Source: Allohoeflea poritis
Lineage (GTDB): Bacteria; Pseudomonadota; Alphaproteobacteria; Rhizobiales; Rhizobiaceae
Length of the DNA stretch: 64,000 nucleotides
Reading direction: 5' to 3'
NCBI RefSeq assembly: GCF_027889715.1
Contig: NZ_JAPJZH010000003.1
Span: forward strand, 124,001 to 188,000
Below, one piece after another: positions 25,981 through 34,336 of the stretch; within the stretch, counting starts at the first letter, position 1; each line of letters begins with the position of its first letter. The translations under genes were made by a program, and so were the position numbers. The notes under the pieces are model-generated. The model saw nothing but the letters and a program-made list of their open reading frames with translations, ran no database searches and had not been told where the DNA came from.

Positions 25981-26425
25981 GTGTCTAATAATAATGTGCC
26001 TTGTGGCATATTTCAAGGATTCTTGCGCAAAACGATATTTCGAAATTCAGCCGTTCAGGCTGCATCAGACTCCAATGTCAGCAATGTGGCGGTTACGAAT
26101 GCAGACGCAGATAATTGCAAAGGAACCTCAGTTAATTATCTTTTATTTTCAAATCTCTAAACGAGTTTTCTATCAATATGAATCAGTCAGTCACACTGTG
26201 CGTCAAGCCGTAAAACAGCATCTGCTGCGATCAGTGATCGCCGCGAACGCCCCCGGAAGCGGGATGATGTGGTGAAGCTTATGACGGCAAGGGCTCCCGG
26301 TCCGCTGAGCCATAACGGTTTTGCCTGGAACGGCGGCCTGGAGCCTCCCCGATTCCAGCTTACCGGCAGAGACAACCCGGCAGGTCGGCGTTGCAATTCG
26401 CGCGGGCCGCAATATCGTGTCGGCC
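25981..26425. other. AT-rich gene-free region beside the toxin-antitoxin pair
   Basis: A 445-nt spacer that contains no gene I can support. The part 25981-26220 is clearly richer in A and T than its surroundings and holds short reading frames without recognisable motifs. The part after 26230 returns to the local GC level and may be leader sequence of the LysR gene. The low GC beside a toxin-antitoxin pair hints at a horizontally acquired patch; no insertion-sequence ends are visible. Confidence 0.5.
25994..26011. promoter_or_regulatory. Putative operator of the RES-Xre pair
   Basis: ATGTGCC-N4-GGCATAT is an imperfect inverted repeat (6 of 7 bases match) about 14 nt upstream of the antitoxin's first ATG, in the expected place for autoregulation by the antitoxin. 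Confidence 0.5.
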
Positions 26426-27349
26426 ATGAGCAGCCGGCGCTATACAATCCCATCGACAAGCAGCCTGACGGCCTTCGAGAGCGTTGCCCGCCTGCGCGGC
26501 TTTGCCCGCGCGGCGGAAGAGCTGAACACGTCGCAATCGGCGGTCAGCCGGCATATCGGCAACCTCGAAACAAGGCTCGGTGTGAAACTCTTCGACCGGG
26601 CCGGCAAGCGGGTTGCGCTGACGCGGGCAGGAGAACTCTATTTCGGCGCCGTGACCTCGGCGCTGGAAGAAGTGCAGAATGCGGAACGTTCGCTGCTATC
26701 CGAGCAGAACGACGTCACGATCGCCTGCACGCACGAAGTGTCGCATCTGTTCGTGATGCCGCGCTACGCCAATCTCAAGCGCGCGCTGGGCGGCAAGGCC
26801 GACATCCGCATCATCACCAGCGAATACAGCCTGGTCCCGTCGATCCTCGATACGGGTGTGGATCTTGTCTTCGAATATTCCGACGCGCAGGACCGAAAGA
26901 ATGCCACCATCGTCACGCCAGAGTTGATCACGCCCGTGGGCGCGCCTGACCTCGTCGCGCAACTGCGCTCAAAACTTCAGGACCCGGCGGCGGGCTGGGG
27001 CGACGTGCCGCTGCTCGCCCTTTCGAAAACCAATTACGGCTGGGCCGTCTGGGACGACTGGTTCGAGGCGCGAGGCATCGCCGTTCGCGGGATAACCGTC
27101 GAGACCTTCGACAATTATGTCTACCTGCTGGAGGCCGCGGTGAACGGCCAGGGGCTGGCGCTCGGTTGGCGCGGTTTTGTCGACCGTTATCTCGCCGACG
27201 GCGCGCTGGTTCAGATCGAAGACCGATGGATCGAGCGCCGGACCAAATTGTGGGCGCGGCTGACGCCCAAGGGACTGGAGAATGCGGCGGCGCTGCGCAT
27301 CATGCGGCAGTTGCAGGGCGATGCCCCTACGATGGCGCAGGGCAATTAG
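26426..27349 (+). CDS. LysR-family transcriptional regulator
   Basis: A 307-residue protein. The N-terminal winged HTH reads LTAFESVARLRGFARAAEEL, then SQSAVSRHIGNLETRLGVKL, close to the GcvA-type LysR subgroup. A periplasmic-binding-protein-like ligand domain follows. I chose the ATG at 26426 since it begins just before the HTH; the longer frame from 26321 looks non-coding. It converges on the FrhB-like gene with a 4-nt overlap. It is the only regulator in the aconitase X cluster and could bind the palindrome at 30345-30360. Confidence 0.88.
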   Translation: MSSRRYTIPSTSSLTAFESVARLRGFARAAEELNTSQSAVSRHIGNLETRLGVKLFDRAGKRVALTRAGELYFGAVTSALEEVQNAERSLLSEQNDVTIACTHEVSHLFVMPRYANLKRALGGKADIRIITSEYSLVPSILDTGVDLVFEYSDAQDRKNATIVTPELITPVGAPDLVAQLRSKLQDPAAGWGDVPLLALSKTNYGWAVWDDWFEARGIAVRGITVETFDNYVYLLEAAVNGQGLALGWRGFVDRYLADGALVQIEDRWIERRTKLWARLTPKGLENAAALRIMRQLQGDAPTMAQGN

Positions 27350-28608
27350 CCGCCGCCCGGCCGCTGTTCCATGCCCTGCCCCTCGCGCAAGCGGCGCGCT
27401 GTACCCTCGCGCTCAAGGCGGTTGTTTTTATCGCCATTCAGCGCCGCCAGCTCCTCCAGGCGCAATCCGACGGTTTCAAGCCTCGGGCGGCCCGATTGGG
27501 CGATGGCTTCGAGACGGGTGCCGGCGGCAAGTTTCTTCTTCTTCTGATGCGGCTGTGTGTCGTTCATGAAATCCGGCCCGACTTGCTCTCCCATGGCGAG
27601 AAAGCCGGCATCGACGGCCGCATCCACCAGCTCAATGCCGGCCGCCGTGCGGACGATGATCGAGTTGAAGCCCGGATCGGTTTGCGAGCCGAGCCTGTCC
27701 GGGGTTGCATTGGGCCAGATATCGGCCGCGGCGATGTCGGCGCCGTCACCGATGCCGTCCGGGCAAATCTTGCAGCGGAACGGCAGCGACCAGGCGCTTT
27801 CGTCCTCGCCCCAGAAATCGAGATAGTGGAACGAGCGTTCTTCACCGCTTTGCATTGAAAACGTCGTCGGTCCGGGACAGCCGAAGCCGCGATAGCGCAA
27901 TGCGGCGACATTCGACCGCTCGATACCGTGCTCGCCCATGAACCGGTGCATCGCCTCGGTCGGCATGTAGCCGCCGCAAACGGGGCTGAGCCAATAGCGC
28001 ACAAGGGCGTTCACGCGCGGATCGTGATGCGCGAGATTGCGCACGGCATTGAGATCGCACGGCTTGGCGATCAGCGCGAAAGGCTCGCCGTGCGCCAGGG
28101 CGTCCTCGAAATCGACCAGCGGGGCTGTCGGCCCATAGCGCGAGCCGGCGCCTTCAAGGACCTGCGCCTCGCTGAAGCTCAGCGTTCTCTCGCCAAAGGA
28201 AGGTTCCGTGGCCGACGCCTTCACATGCAGGATGAACGACACCCTGTCGCTACTGAGAAGATAGCGGCCCAGCGCTGTCAGGACGCCGCCGGCCGATCCC
28301 TCGTGCCGTGTCTGCGGCTCGGCGGCCCAGGCGAGCGCCATTGCGTGATAAGGCCCCCAGACAGTATCGGAATGCGGCGCCTGCTTTGCCACGCTTTCCG
28401 GCAATCCTTCCGCCCGTGTGCCGGGACAGGTCCGGTAAACCGCATCGACCGCATCATCAGTCAGCGTGCCATGGACATGGGGCCGCAACTCGCCATTTTC
28501 GGCCTTGTCCATGCGGACCGCCCCCTTGCCGGCAACCGACTGGCACAGGCCGCAGCCAATGCACAGGCCGCTTTCGACAATGCGGTAGAATCTGTCCTCA
28601 GGCGTCAT
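27346..28608 (-). CDS. FrhB-like coenzyme F420 hydrogenase/dehydrogenase beta-subunit family protein
   Basis: A 420-residue iron-sulfur flavoprotein-like protein. The N-terminus has CIGCGLCQSVAG and later TCPG, a ferredoxin-like arrangement; the central part has HEGSAGGVLTALGRYLL, KPCDLNAVRNL and CKICPDGIGDGADIAAADIW, hallmarks of the FrhB/FdhB family. In bacteria without F420 these enzymes are flavin-dependent reductases, for example of chlorophyll intermediates, or occur in polysaccharide loci. The substrate here is unknown. It lies 22 nt downstream of the sulfotransferase stop and likely shares its mRNA. Confidence 0.85.
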   Translation of the reverse strand: MTPEDRFYRIVESGLCIGCGLCQSVAGKGAVRMDKAENGELRPHVHGTLTDDAVDAVYRTCPGTRAEGLPESVAKQAPHSDTVWGPYHAMALAWAAEPQTRHEGSAGGVLTALGRYLLSSDRVSFILHVKASATEPSFGERTLSFSEAQVLEGAGSRYGPTAPLVDFEDALAHGEPFALIAKPCDLNAVRNLAHHDPRVNALVRYWLSPVCGGYMPTEAMHRFMGEHGIERSNVAALRYRGFGCPGPTTFSMQSGEERSFHYLDFWGEDESAWSLPFRCKICPDGIGDGADIAAADIWPNATPDRLGSQTDPGFNSIIVRTAAGIELVDAAVDAGFLAMGEQVGPDFMNDTQPHQKKKKLAAGTRLEAIAQSGRPRLETVGLRLEELAALNGDKNNRLEREGTARRLREGQGMEQRPGGG

Positions 28609-28630
28609 TGTTCCTCATCACGCGCGCCCT

Positions 28631-29374
28631 CTAAGCATCGGCCGTAATGCGGTGCGCGTAAAGATGCTCATAGTGGGGAAGCACCTTCTCATGGACCTCC
28701 CTGACACGGTCCGGCGCATCAGCAATATCGATGTGGCGGCGCGTCTGCGGCTTGAGGCCGTCGGAATTGCGCAGATTGGCGTGGAACGAACCGCCGTCCC
28801 ACCAGCTCACCTCGTCGCGGGCGCCGGGCTGCCAGCTCAACGCATCTTCGATGAACGGAATACCCACGGCCTCGCACCAGGCAGCGACGATCCGGTGCGG
28901 CGCCTCCAGCAGATCGTCGCTGTCGATCAGCGGCGGCGCCTTGCCGTCCCGATCCGCCAGACGATCGAACAAGGCGCGCTGCTCAAGAAAGCCGACTTCC
29001 TTTTCATGGAAGTCGGGCCATTTGGAATACATGGAGGTGATGGTTTTCGCGGGGTCCCGGATAAGGAACGAGTGGTTGAACATATCCAGCCGGTCGTCTG
29101 TCCACATATGCTCGATATAATGCGGGAAATCCTTGGAAAAGACAGGCTTCTCGCGTGCCATCGCCGCAAGCGTCTCCCAGACCGAATCCAGTGTCAGGCC
29201 GGGCGTCCTCACACTGTCCGCGGTCAGGCGTGGCCACAGCGGCGCCTCGCCCTGGTACCAGGCCTCGCCGAAGGGTTCATGCAGGCATTCCAGATCGCCG
29301 CGCTGGCGCATCATCCATTCGAAAGCGGTCGAGGTCGATCGGGGCACAGCCCATAAAACAAGGATCTTGTGCAT
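28631..29374 (-). CDS. Sulfotransferase family protein
   Basis: A 247-residue protein starting MHKILVLWAVPRSTSTAFEW, where PRSTSTAF is the 5'-phosphosulfate-binding loop of PAPS-dependent sulfotransferases. NHSFLIRDPAKTITSMYSKW provides the 3'-phosphate-binding arginine/serine segment. It resembles the cytosolic branch that includes Stf0-like and nodulation-type enzymes only distantly. The acceptor is unknown. The ATG at 29374 lies 4 nt after the stop of the racemase-fold gene, so both are translated from one message. Confidence 0.82.
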   Translation of the reverse strand: MHKILVLWAVPRSTSTAFEWMMRQRGDLECLHEPFGEAWYQGEAPLWPRLTADSVRTPGLTLDSVWETLAAMAREKPVFSKDFPHYIEHMWTDDRLDMFNHSFLIRDPAKTITSMYSKWPDFHEKEVGFLEQRALFDRLADRDGKAPPLIDSDDLLEAPHRIVAAWCEAVGIPFIEDALSWQPGARDEVSWWDGGSFHANLRNSDGLKPQTRRHIDIADAPDRVREVHEKVLPHYEHLYAHRITADA

Positions 29375-29378
29375 TGGC

Positions 29379-30215
29379 CTATCCGTTGTAAAGCGTTGAC
29401 AAAAGAGCGCCCTGGCGGGTGACTGGCGCAATTTCGAGGGTCTTGAACAAGCGCCAGTAGAGCGCGTTGTCGTGGGTGATTACCGGCTTGCCCAGCAGCG
29501 CTTCCAGTTCAACTTCAAGCGAAACGAAGCGCTGGGCGAGACCGTCGCCCGGCCGACGGAAATTGCACATGCCATTGGCGAGATAAGCATCGGCACCCGG
29601 CGCCTTTTCGGCCACATACAGCATGGATTTTGCGGCCAGCTCGCCGTCGAAGCACCACCGCCGAGCATTGCACTCTTCCTGGGTGGCGATGAAGCCCTGG
29701 TCGACAAAATTGCCGGCCCAGAGAACATCGAAACCGGCTTCCCTCAGAAAGCCGGCTGTCCCCTGCCACCAGTCGGGCCAGTGATAGACTGCGTTGAGCG
29801 CCACCTTCTCGACATTCATCGCGCGCAGTGCCTCCACCATGGCGTAGCCGGCCATGTGGAACGGCGTCTGGTACTTGTCGCTGAGCATCGCGCAATGATC
29901 GCGGATACCGTCGACGCCGAGGCCGCTGGCGTGAACCCAGTTGGAGCCGACCTGGCCACAGACATCGGCGCCGTTGTTGGCCATGCATTCGACGAACTCC
30001 TCGAGCAGGCCAAAATTCCGTTTGCGCTGGTCGAGCCTGTGCTCATAGTCGGGCACGTGCAGCATGCGGCCATGCACGCCGACGGTTTCGGGCGCCATGC
30101 GCAGGAAATCGGACGGTGCGGCATCGAAATCATGCGGCGGACAGGTAAAGCCCACCTGATAAGGAAACAGCTTGTTCTTCGGATCAGCCCAGACCGCGGG
30201 CTTCACATAACCCAT
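29379..30215 (-). CDS. Asp/Glu racemase-fold enzyme (arylmalonate decarboxylase/maleate isomerase-like)
   Basis: A 278-residue protein of the Asp/Glu/hydantoin racemase superfamily. Visible blocks are PETVGVHGRMLHVPDYEHRL, the first active-site loop CGQVGSNWVHASGLG, HMAGYAMVEALRAMNVEKVAL and the second loop LANGMCNFR with the conserved cysteine. The first loop has serine rather than cysteine at the usual thiol position, so a two-cysteine racemase mechanism is unlikely; a decarboxylase or cis-trans isomerase role fits better. The ATG at 30215 has GGGAGG 6 nt upstream. It leads the racemase-sulfotransferase-FrhB operon. Confidence 0.7.
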   Translation of the reverse strand: MGYVKPAVWADPKNKLFPYQVGFTCPPHDFDAAPSDFLRMAPETVGVHGRMLHVPDYEHRLDQRKRNFGLLEEFVECMANNGADVCGQVGSNWVHASGLGVDGIRDHCAMLSDKYQTPFHMAGYAMVEALRAMNVEKVALNAVYHWPDWWQGTAGFLREAGFDVLWAGNFVDQGFIATQEECNARRWCFDGELAAKSMLYVAEKAPGADAYLANGMCNFRRPGDGLAQRFVSLEVELEALLGKPVITHDNALYWRLFKTLEIAPVTRQGALLSTLYNG

Positions 30216-30344
30216 GATATCCCTCCCGCGGGGCAGCGCATCGGCCTGCCCGTCTTGTTGGGGGGCCGTGTTGCCGACACGGCCCGGCACACCGAGCTTG
30301 GCAGAACCGGCCATGCTTTGCCAATGCCTATTGCGCGTCTTGTG

Positions 30345-30360
30345 ATATCAGAATTGATAT
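30345..30360. promoter_or_regulatory. LysR-type palindrome upstream of the racemase-fold operon
   Basis: ATATCA-GAAT-TGATAT is a perfect inverted repeat with a T-N11-A core, the usual form of LysR-family sites. It is in the 158-nt spacer between the aconitase X small subunit and the racemase-fold gene, about 130 nt upstream of the latter. Confidence 0.5.
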
Positions 30361-30373
30361 GATGACGGGTGCC

Positions 30374-30805
30374 TTATCCGGTGATCTGGACAGTGCCGTC
30401 CGTGGCGATTTCGGCATGCAGCCCATCTATCAACTGCTGGTATTCGATCTCTCCAGCTGTCAATACCGGCACGCTCGTTCCGTAAAGCTCGTTCGCGACC
30501 ATGGCGCCGATCGCGATATTGATATCGCGGTGCCGAAGTATGATGGCGACCGGCCCGGTGTTCAGCCGGATGCTCTCTGCGACCCCGGCCGGCGTGCCGG
30601 CCGAGCCGCGGCTGGACGGCATGACGATGATCCTGCCGGAAACCGAGCGGCCGGCCTGCGAATGATGCCGGTCCAGGATGGTGCCGTTTACCGGATCGAA
30701 ACCGCCCCAGAAACTCAGCGCCTCATCCAGAACCAGCAGTTCCGCCGAAGCGCTGCCGGGAGTGAGGACCGTTGTTTGAATGCGCGTGATGGATTGGCCG
30801 CTCAT
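30374..30805 (-). CDS. Aconitase X swivel domain, small subunit (DUF126)
   Basis: A 143-residue protein matching the AcnX small (swivel) subunit: LDEALSFWGGFDPVNGTILD, RHHSQAGRSVSGRIIVMPSS, RGSAGT and the end NEIEYQQL-like block (GEIEYQQLIDG). The serine-rich SSRGS loop is the characteristic substrate-contacting part. It pairs with the catalytic subunit encoded just upstream, whose TGA is separated by one base from this ATG. Bacterial AcnX enzymes studied so far include cis-3-hydroxy-L-proline dehydratases; archaeal ones act on mevalonate 5-phosphate. Confidence 0.92.
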   Translation of the reverse strand: MSGQSITRIQTTVLTPGSASAELLVLDEALSFWGGFDPVNGTILDRHHSQAGRSVSGRIIVMPSSRGSAGTPAGVAESIRLNTGPVAIILRHRDINIAIGAMVANELYGTSVPVLTAGEIEYQQLIDGLHAEIATDGTVQITG

Positions 30806-30806
30806 T

Positions 30807-32090
30807 TCAAACGTCCCAGAACTTGCCGGGCGCGGTCGCGGTTTCCCGGCGGACCTCACCGGTCGTCGCCGACAACACACAATCTTCCATGCTTCCGAAG
30901 ACGACCTCCACCGACAGCATGCCGGGCGCGTAATAGGCCCATTTGGCCGAATTCGTCATCACCCGGCCGCGGCAGTTTCGCACTGCGGGCGAGAAGTAGG
31001 TGCATGTATCGACAAGCACGTCGATGCCAGCTTCGGCAATCGGCCGCAGGAATCCCTTCTCTTTAGCAATCTGCTCTACGAAGCGGCTCGTCGAGACATA
31101 AAAGGTCACATCCGGATGAACCGCCCTGCCGTCGACGAGCCTTGCCAGCCGCTCGAACTCGGAAACGGAAAAATGCGGCGTTCCGAGCGCCACCATATCG
31201 AGCGGGCCGTCGGATGCCGGTGAAAGGGACTGCCAGGAAGCTCTGACCATATCCGGTGAGACGACAATGATCTCGTCCGCATCGCGCCCCTGCAGGGCTG
31301 CCTGCCTGTCGGGCGCTTCCGGCGTCACGCCGACAGCATGGAACATCGCGACACCGCCCGATGCGGCGACGGCGGCGCTGATGCCCTTGAGGCTGTCCTT
31401 CGGCGTGTCGTCGGGCAAACCGGTGATCAGCGGTACCCTCGAGCCGGCGTGCGCGCCCACAAGGTGGCCGAGGACATGACAGAACATCTCCGTCCGGCGC
31501 ACCTCTTCGGGCAGGCCGGTCAGGTCGAACTCGACCGTTGCGCGCCTGCCCTCATCCGTGTGCAGGCCCGAAAACGGCACCCGGCCCACATAGGCGGCAC
31601 AGACATCGAGGAAGTCGCCATATTTGTTGGTGCGGGCGCCGACGACGGAATTGTAATAGGCGACCGCATTGGATTCCGAACCGATGATCTGGTCGCCGAA
31701 ACCCGGGCCGCCCGGAATCTGATAGGGCGCGCAGGTCCAGACCGGACGGCAGCCGATTTCGCCATAGAGCCGCGCGACCTCCCTCGCCTCCTCGTTGAAG
31801 CGCGCGCCGGCGTCGGCACGATTTTCCGGGCGCCGGAGGCTGACGGGTATCGTGTTGGTCCAGACCGGAACAGGAAACCGGGCAGAGGCCTCGGCGAAGC
31901 GGCGCACGAAATCGAGATGCGCGGTTCCGTAGTAATGACAGGCGTCGATATGGGCGAAGGAGACATCGGCAAGCCATGGCGCACCGGCAATCCCGGCCGC
32001 CCGGACGACAATATTCATGGCAAAGCGGCCAAGCGGGCCATCATCCCCGTCAAGCAGCGCCTGGTCCTTGTCGGTCAGCTCAAGGTGCAT
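30807..32090 (-). CDS. Aconitase X catalytic large subunit (DUF521)
   Basis: A 427-residue catalytic AcnX subunit. Diagnostic blocks are LTDKDQALLDGDDGPLGRFA, SFAHIDACHYYGTAHLDFV, the FGDQIIGSESNAVAYYNSVV segment, GARTNKYGDFLD, and VDTCTYFSP with a cysteine expected to bind the iron-sulfur cluster. It is a dehydratase-type enzyme with a separate swivel subunit. The ATG at 32090 is preferred to a TTG four codons earlier. A divergent VOC dioxygenase gene starts 191 nt away. The true substrate here is open. Confidence 0.92.
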   Translation of the reverse strand: MHLELTDKDQALLDGDDGPLGRFAMNIVVRAAGIAGAPWLADVSFAHIDACHYYGTAHLDFVRRFAEASARFPVPVWTNTIPVSLRRPENRADAGARFNEEAREVARLYGEIGCRPVWTCAPYQIPGGPGFGDQIIGSESNAVAYYNSVVGARTNKYGDFLDVCAAYVGRVPFSGLHTDEGRRATVEFDLTGLPEEVRRTEMFCHVLGHLVGAHAGSRVPLITGLPDDTPKDSLKGISAAVAASGGVAMFHAVGVTPEAPDRQAALQGRDADEIIVVSPDMVRASWQSLSPASDGPLDMVALGTPHFSVSEFERLARLVDGRAVHPDVTFYVSTSRFVEQIAKEKGFLRPIAEAGIDVLVDTCTYFSPAVRNCRGRVMTNSAKWAYYAPGMLSVEVVFGSMEDCVLSATTGEVRRETATAPGKFWDV

Positions 32091-32281
32091 GGTGAAACGC
32101 AAAAGGACACATTCATCCGGCGAACATGATGCAAAAGACGCCCCGCGCCAAGCCCGTCTTTGCCTTTACCTGCACGCAAGGCAATGTCCGGCAGACGGAC
32201 ACCCGAATTCCTGATATTTGTTGCCTGCCCGCCGGCTTTTATCTTTCGCTCAGCGGACTGCCGGCATTTGAGGACTGCGAA

Positions 32282-33253
32282 ATGGCCATACATGCGCTTG
32301 GATATCTCGGCATCCGCTCGGACCGGCTCGATGAGTGGGGCGATTTCGCGGGCCGGCTGCTTGCCATGCAGAGAATCGACCGGGGCAGGACAGCGCTTGC
32401 CTTTCGCATGGATGACCGGAAACAAAGGCTGCTGGTGACCAACGAACCCGGCGACACGCTGGCCTTTATCGGCTGGGAGGTCGATACCCATCAGGATCTG
32501 GAACACTTTGCCGCGCACCTCGACGGCGCGGGCCATCAGGTAGCACGCGGCTCCCGAGCGCTCGCGGACCGGCGTTTCGTCGAAGATCTCATCGTCTTCA
32601 ACGATCCTGACGGCAACCGGATCGAACTTGTCTGGAACCCGATGCGCGCCGACGAACCGTTCCGGCCGGGCCGCCCGATCGATGGCTTCACCACCGGCCC
32701 GTTCGGCATGGGCCACGCGGTGCTGCATGTCGCCAATATCGACGCGCTTCTGCCCTTCTACCGGGACCTGCTGGGCTTTCACCTGAGCGACTACGGACTG
32801 ACGCCCTATCCGCTCTATTTCTTCCATGTGAACGGCCGCCATCACAGCTTTGCGATGGTCGGCTCCGGCCGGACCGGCTTTCATCACTTCATGGTCGAGT
32901 TCCAGAACCTCGATGATGTCGGCCAGGGCTACGATCTGGCACAGCTCGAGGAAGGCCGCATCGCCTACACGCTCGGCCGGCACACCAACGATTACATGAC
33001 GAGCTACTACGCCAATTCGCCGTCCGGTTTCTTCGTCGAAAGCGGCTGGGGCGGCAGGGTTATCGATCCGGCCACCTGGGAGCCGCACGAAACCCATGTG
33101 GGGCCGAGCTTCTGGGGTCACGAACGGCTCTACCTGCCGGATGACGAGCGCGCCCGGATGCGCAACATGCGGCTCGACACCGCCGCAAGCGGCCAGCGCG
33201 CGCCGCCGATCGTCGAATGCCCGTGGCTCTACGGCGAGATCAATCGTCGCTAA
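32282..33253 (+). CDS. VOC-family extradiol dioxygenase (BphC-like)
   Basis: A 323-residue two-module glyoxalase/bleomycin-resistance fold. The C-terminal module carries the probable 2-His-1-carboxylate iron site: GMGHAVLHVANIDALLPFYR, TGFHHFMVEFQN and GFFVESGWGG. Length and layout match extradiol catechol dioxygenases such as 2,3-dihydroxybiphenyl 1,2-dioxygenase. The true aromatic substrate is unknown; no other aromatic-ring genes flank it. The ATG at 32282 has GAGG 8 nt upstream; the longer frame from 32126 is not supported. It converges on the deacetylase gene. Confidence 0.85.
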   Translation: MAIHALGYLGIRSDRLDEWGDFAGRLLAMQRIDRGRTALAFRMDDRKQRLLVTNEPGDTLAFIGWEVDTHQDLEHFAAHLDGAGHQVARGSRALADRRFVEDLIVFNDPDGNRIELVWNPMRADEPFRPGRPIDGFTTGPFGMGHAVLHVANIDALLPFYRDLLGFHLSDYGLTPYPLYFFHVNGRHHSFAMVGSGRTGFHHFMVEFQNLDDVGQGYDLAQLEEGRIAYTLGRHTNDYMTSYYANSPSGFFVESGWGGRVIDPATWEPHETHVGPSFWGHERLYLPDDERARMRNMRLDTAASGQRAPPIVECPWLYGEINRR

Positions 33254-33265
33254 AACTGCAGACCG

Positions 33266-34330
33266 TCAGACGGTCACCACCGTGCGGCCACGATTGGCCA
33301 TGGGCGTCGTCACGCCGGAAAGCATGGCGTTGAGATAGTCGATGTTCTGGTAGCGGCCGTTGACCGATATGCGCGGCAGCGTGTGCAGATGTCCGGCATG
33401 CTCCTTCTGGATCACGCCATGACGCGTGGTCACCGCCGATTTGAACCCTGCAAGCTTCGCAAGCTGCGCCTCGCGTTCGCCCACGGCCTTCTCGAACCCG
33501 TAAGGATAGGCGAAATGGCGGGGGCGCTCACCCAGACGTTCTTCCAGGACCGCAGCCGAATCCGACATTTCCCAGAGCGCGTTTTCCCGCGAAAGACGCC
33601 GGAGATTGTAGTGGTTGATCGTATGCGCGCCGATGGCGCACAGCGGATGCGCCGAGAGGCCGCGAATTTCATCCCAGTTCATCAGATGGGCCTGGCGGAA
33701 GTTGCCGCAATCGACGCGGGCATTGCCCGCCAGGCCGCGGACCGCCGCAACCTGATCCGCCTCGTCGATTTCCTCGGAAAGGACGCGGCAGATTTCCTCA
33801 AACGCATCGGCCTTGGCTTCATCGGTGGAACAATCAAACGAAAGGACACCACCGGATGCCGCCATTTCCAGGGCATTGCTATCACTGCGTTCGACCGCCG
33901 CCTCGACGATCTCCCACCAGGGCTCGACGTCGCCATCGGTCAGGCCGGGCGCGATGAAAACCGTGAACGGCGTGCCGTGTTTCTCAAACACCGGCAGCGC
34001 TTCCGTCAGATTGTCGCGAAATCCGTCATCCAGCGTAATCGCGGCGAAACGCCCGCCATCCCTGCCCTTGCCGATACGATCGACAGCCTCGTCGAGCGAA
34101 ACAAAACCGAAGCCCTGCGCCTTCATTTCGGCGATCAGTTCATCGAGGAACTCGGGATGAACAATCAGGTTGCTGTTGAATCCGTATTTCGTTCCCGGCG
34201 CGGCGGTCACCCGGTGCGCCATGAGGATCGCGCCCTCTCCACCCAGCAACGGCCGCAGCATCTGCGGCAGGCGACTGGCGCTCAGGCTCCTGAAGACTAT
34301 TTTCCGCAGCTTTTCCTTGTTGTCGATCAT
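33266..34330 (-). CDS. Cytosolic polysaccharide deacetylase-family protein
   Basis: A 354-residue NodB-fold protein without a signal peptide. The first Asp pair is in FAAITLDDGFRDNLTEALPV, the metal histidines in CAIGAHTINHYNLRRL (H-x3-H) and the arginine/proline region in HFAYPYGFEKAVG. Cytosolic members of this type sit in capsule and exopolysaccharide loci. It is the last gene of the asnB-ACP-ligase-nadE-deacetylase operon, starting 6 nt after the nadE-like stop. It may remove an acyl group during assembly of the product made by this operon. Confidence 0.88.
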   Translation of the reverse strand: MIDNKEKLRKIVFRSLSASRLPQMLRPLLGGEGAILMAHRVTAAPGTKYGFNSNLIVHPEFLDELIAEMKAQGFGFVSLDEAVDRIGKGRDGGRFAAITLDDGFRDNLTEALPVFEKHGTPFTVFIAPGLTDGDVEPWWEIVEAAVERSDSNALEMAASGGVLSFDCSTDEAKADAFEEICRVLSEEIDEADQVAAVRGLAGNARVDCGNFRQAHLMNWDEIRGLSAHPLCAIGAHTINHYNLRRLSRENALWEMSDSAAVLEERLGERPRHFAYPYGFEKAVGEREAQLAKLAGFKSAVTTRHGVIQKEHAGHLHTLPRISVNGRYQNIDYLNAMLSGVTTPMANRGRTVVTV

Positions 34331-34336
34331 GCCGGA

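Noticed and set aside
33261-33275. Perfect palindrome GACCGTC-A-GACGGTC at the convergent ends of the VOC and deacetylase genes
   Set aside because: It overlaps the deacetylase stop codon, has a 1-nt loop and no T-run on either strand; too weak to call a bidirectional terminator.
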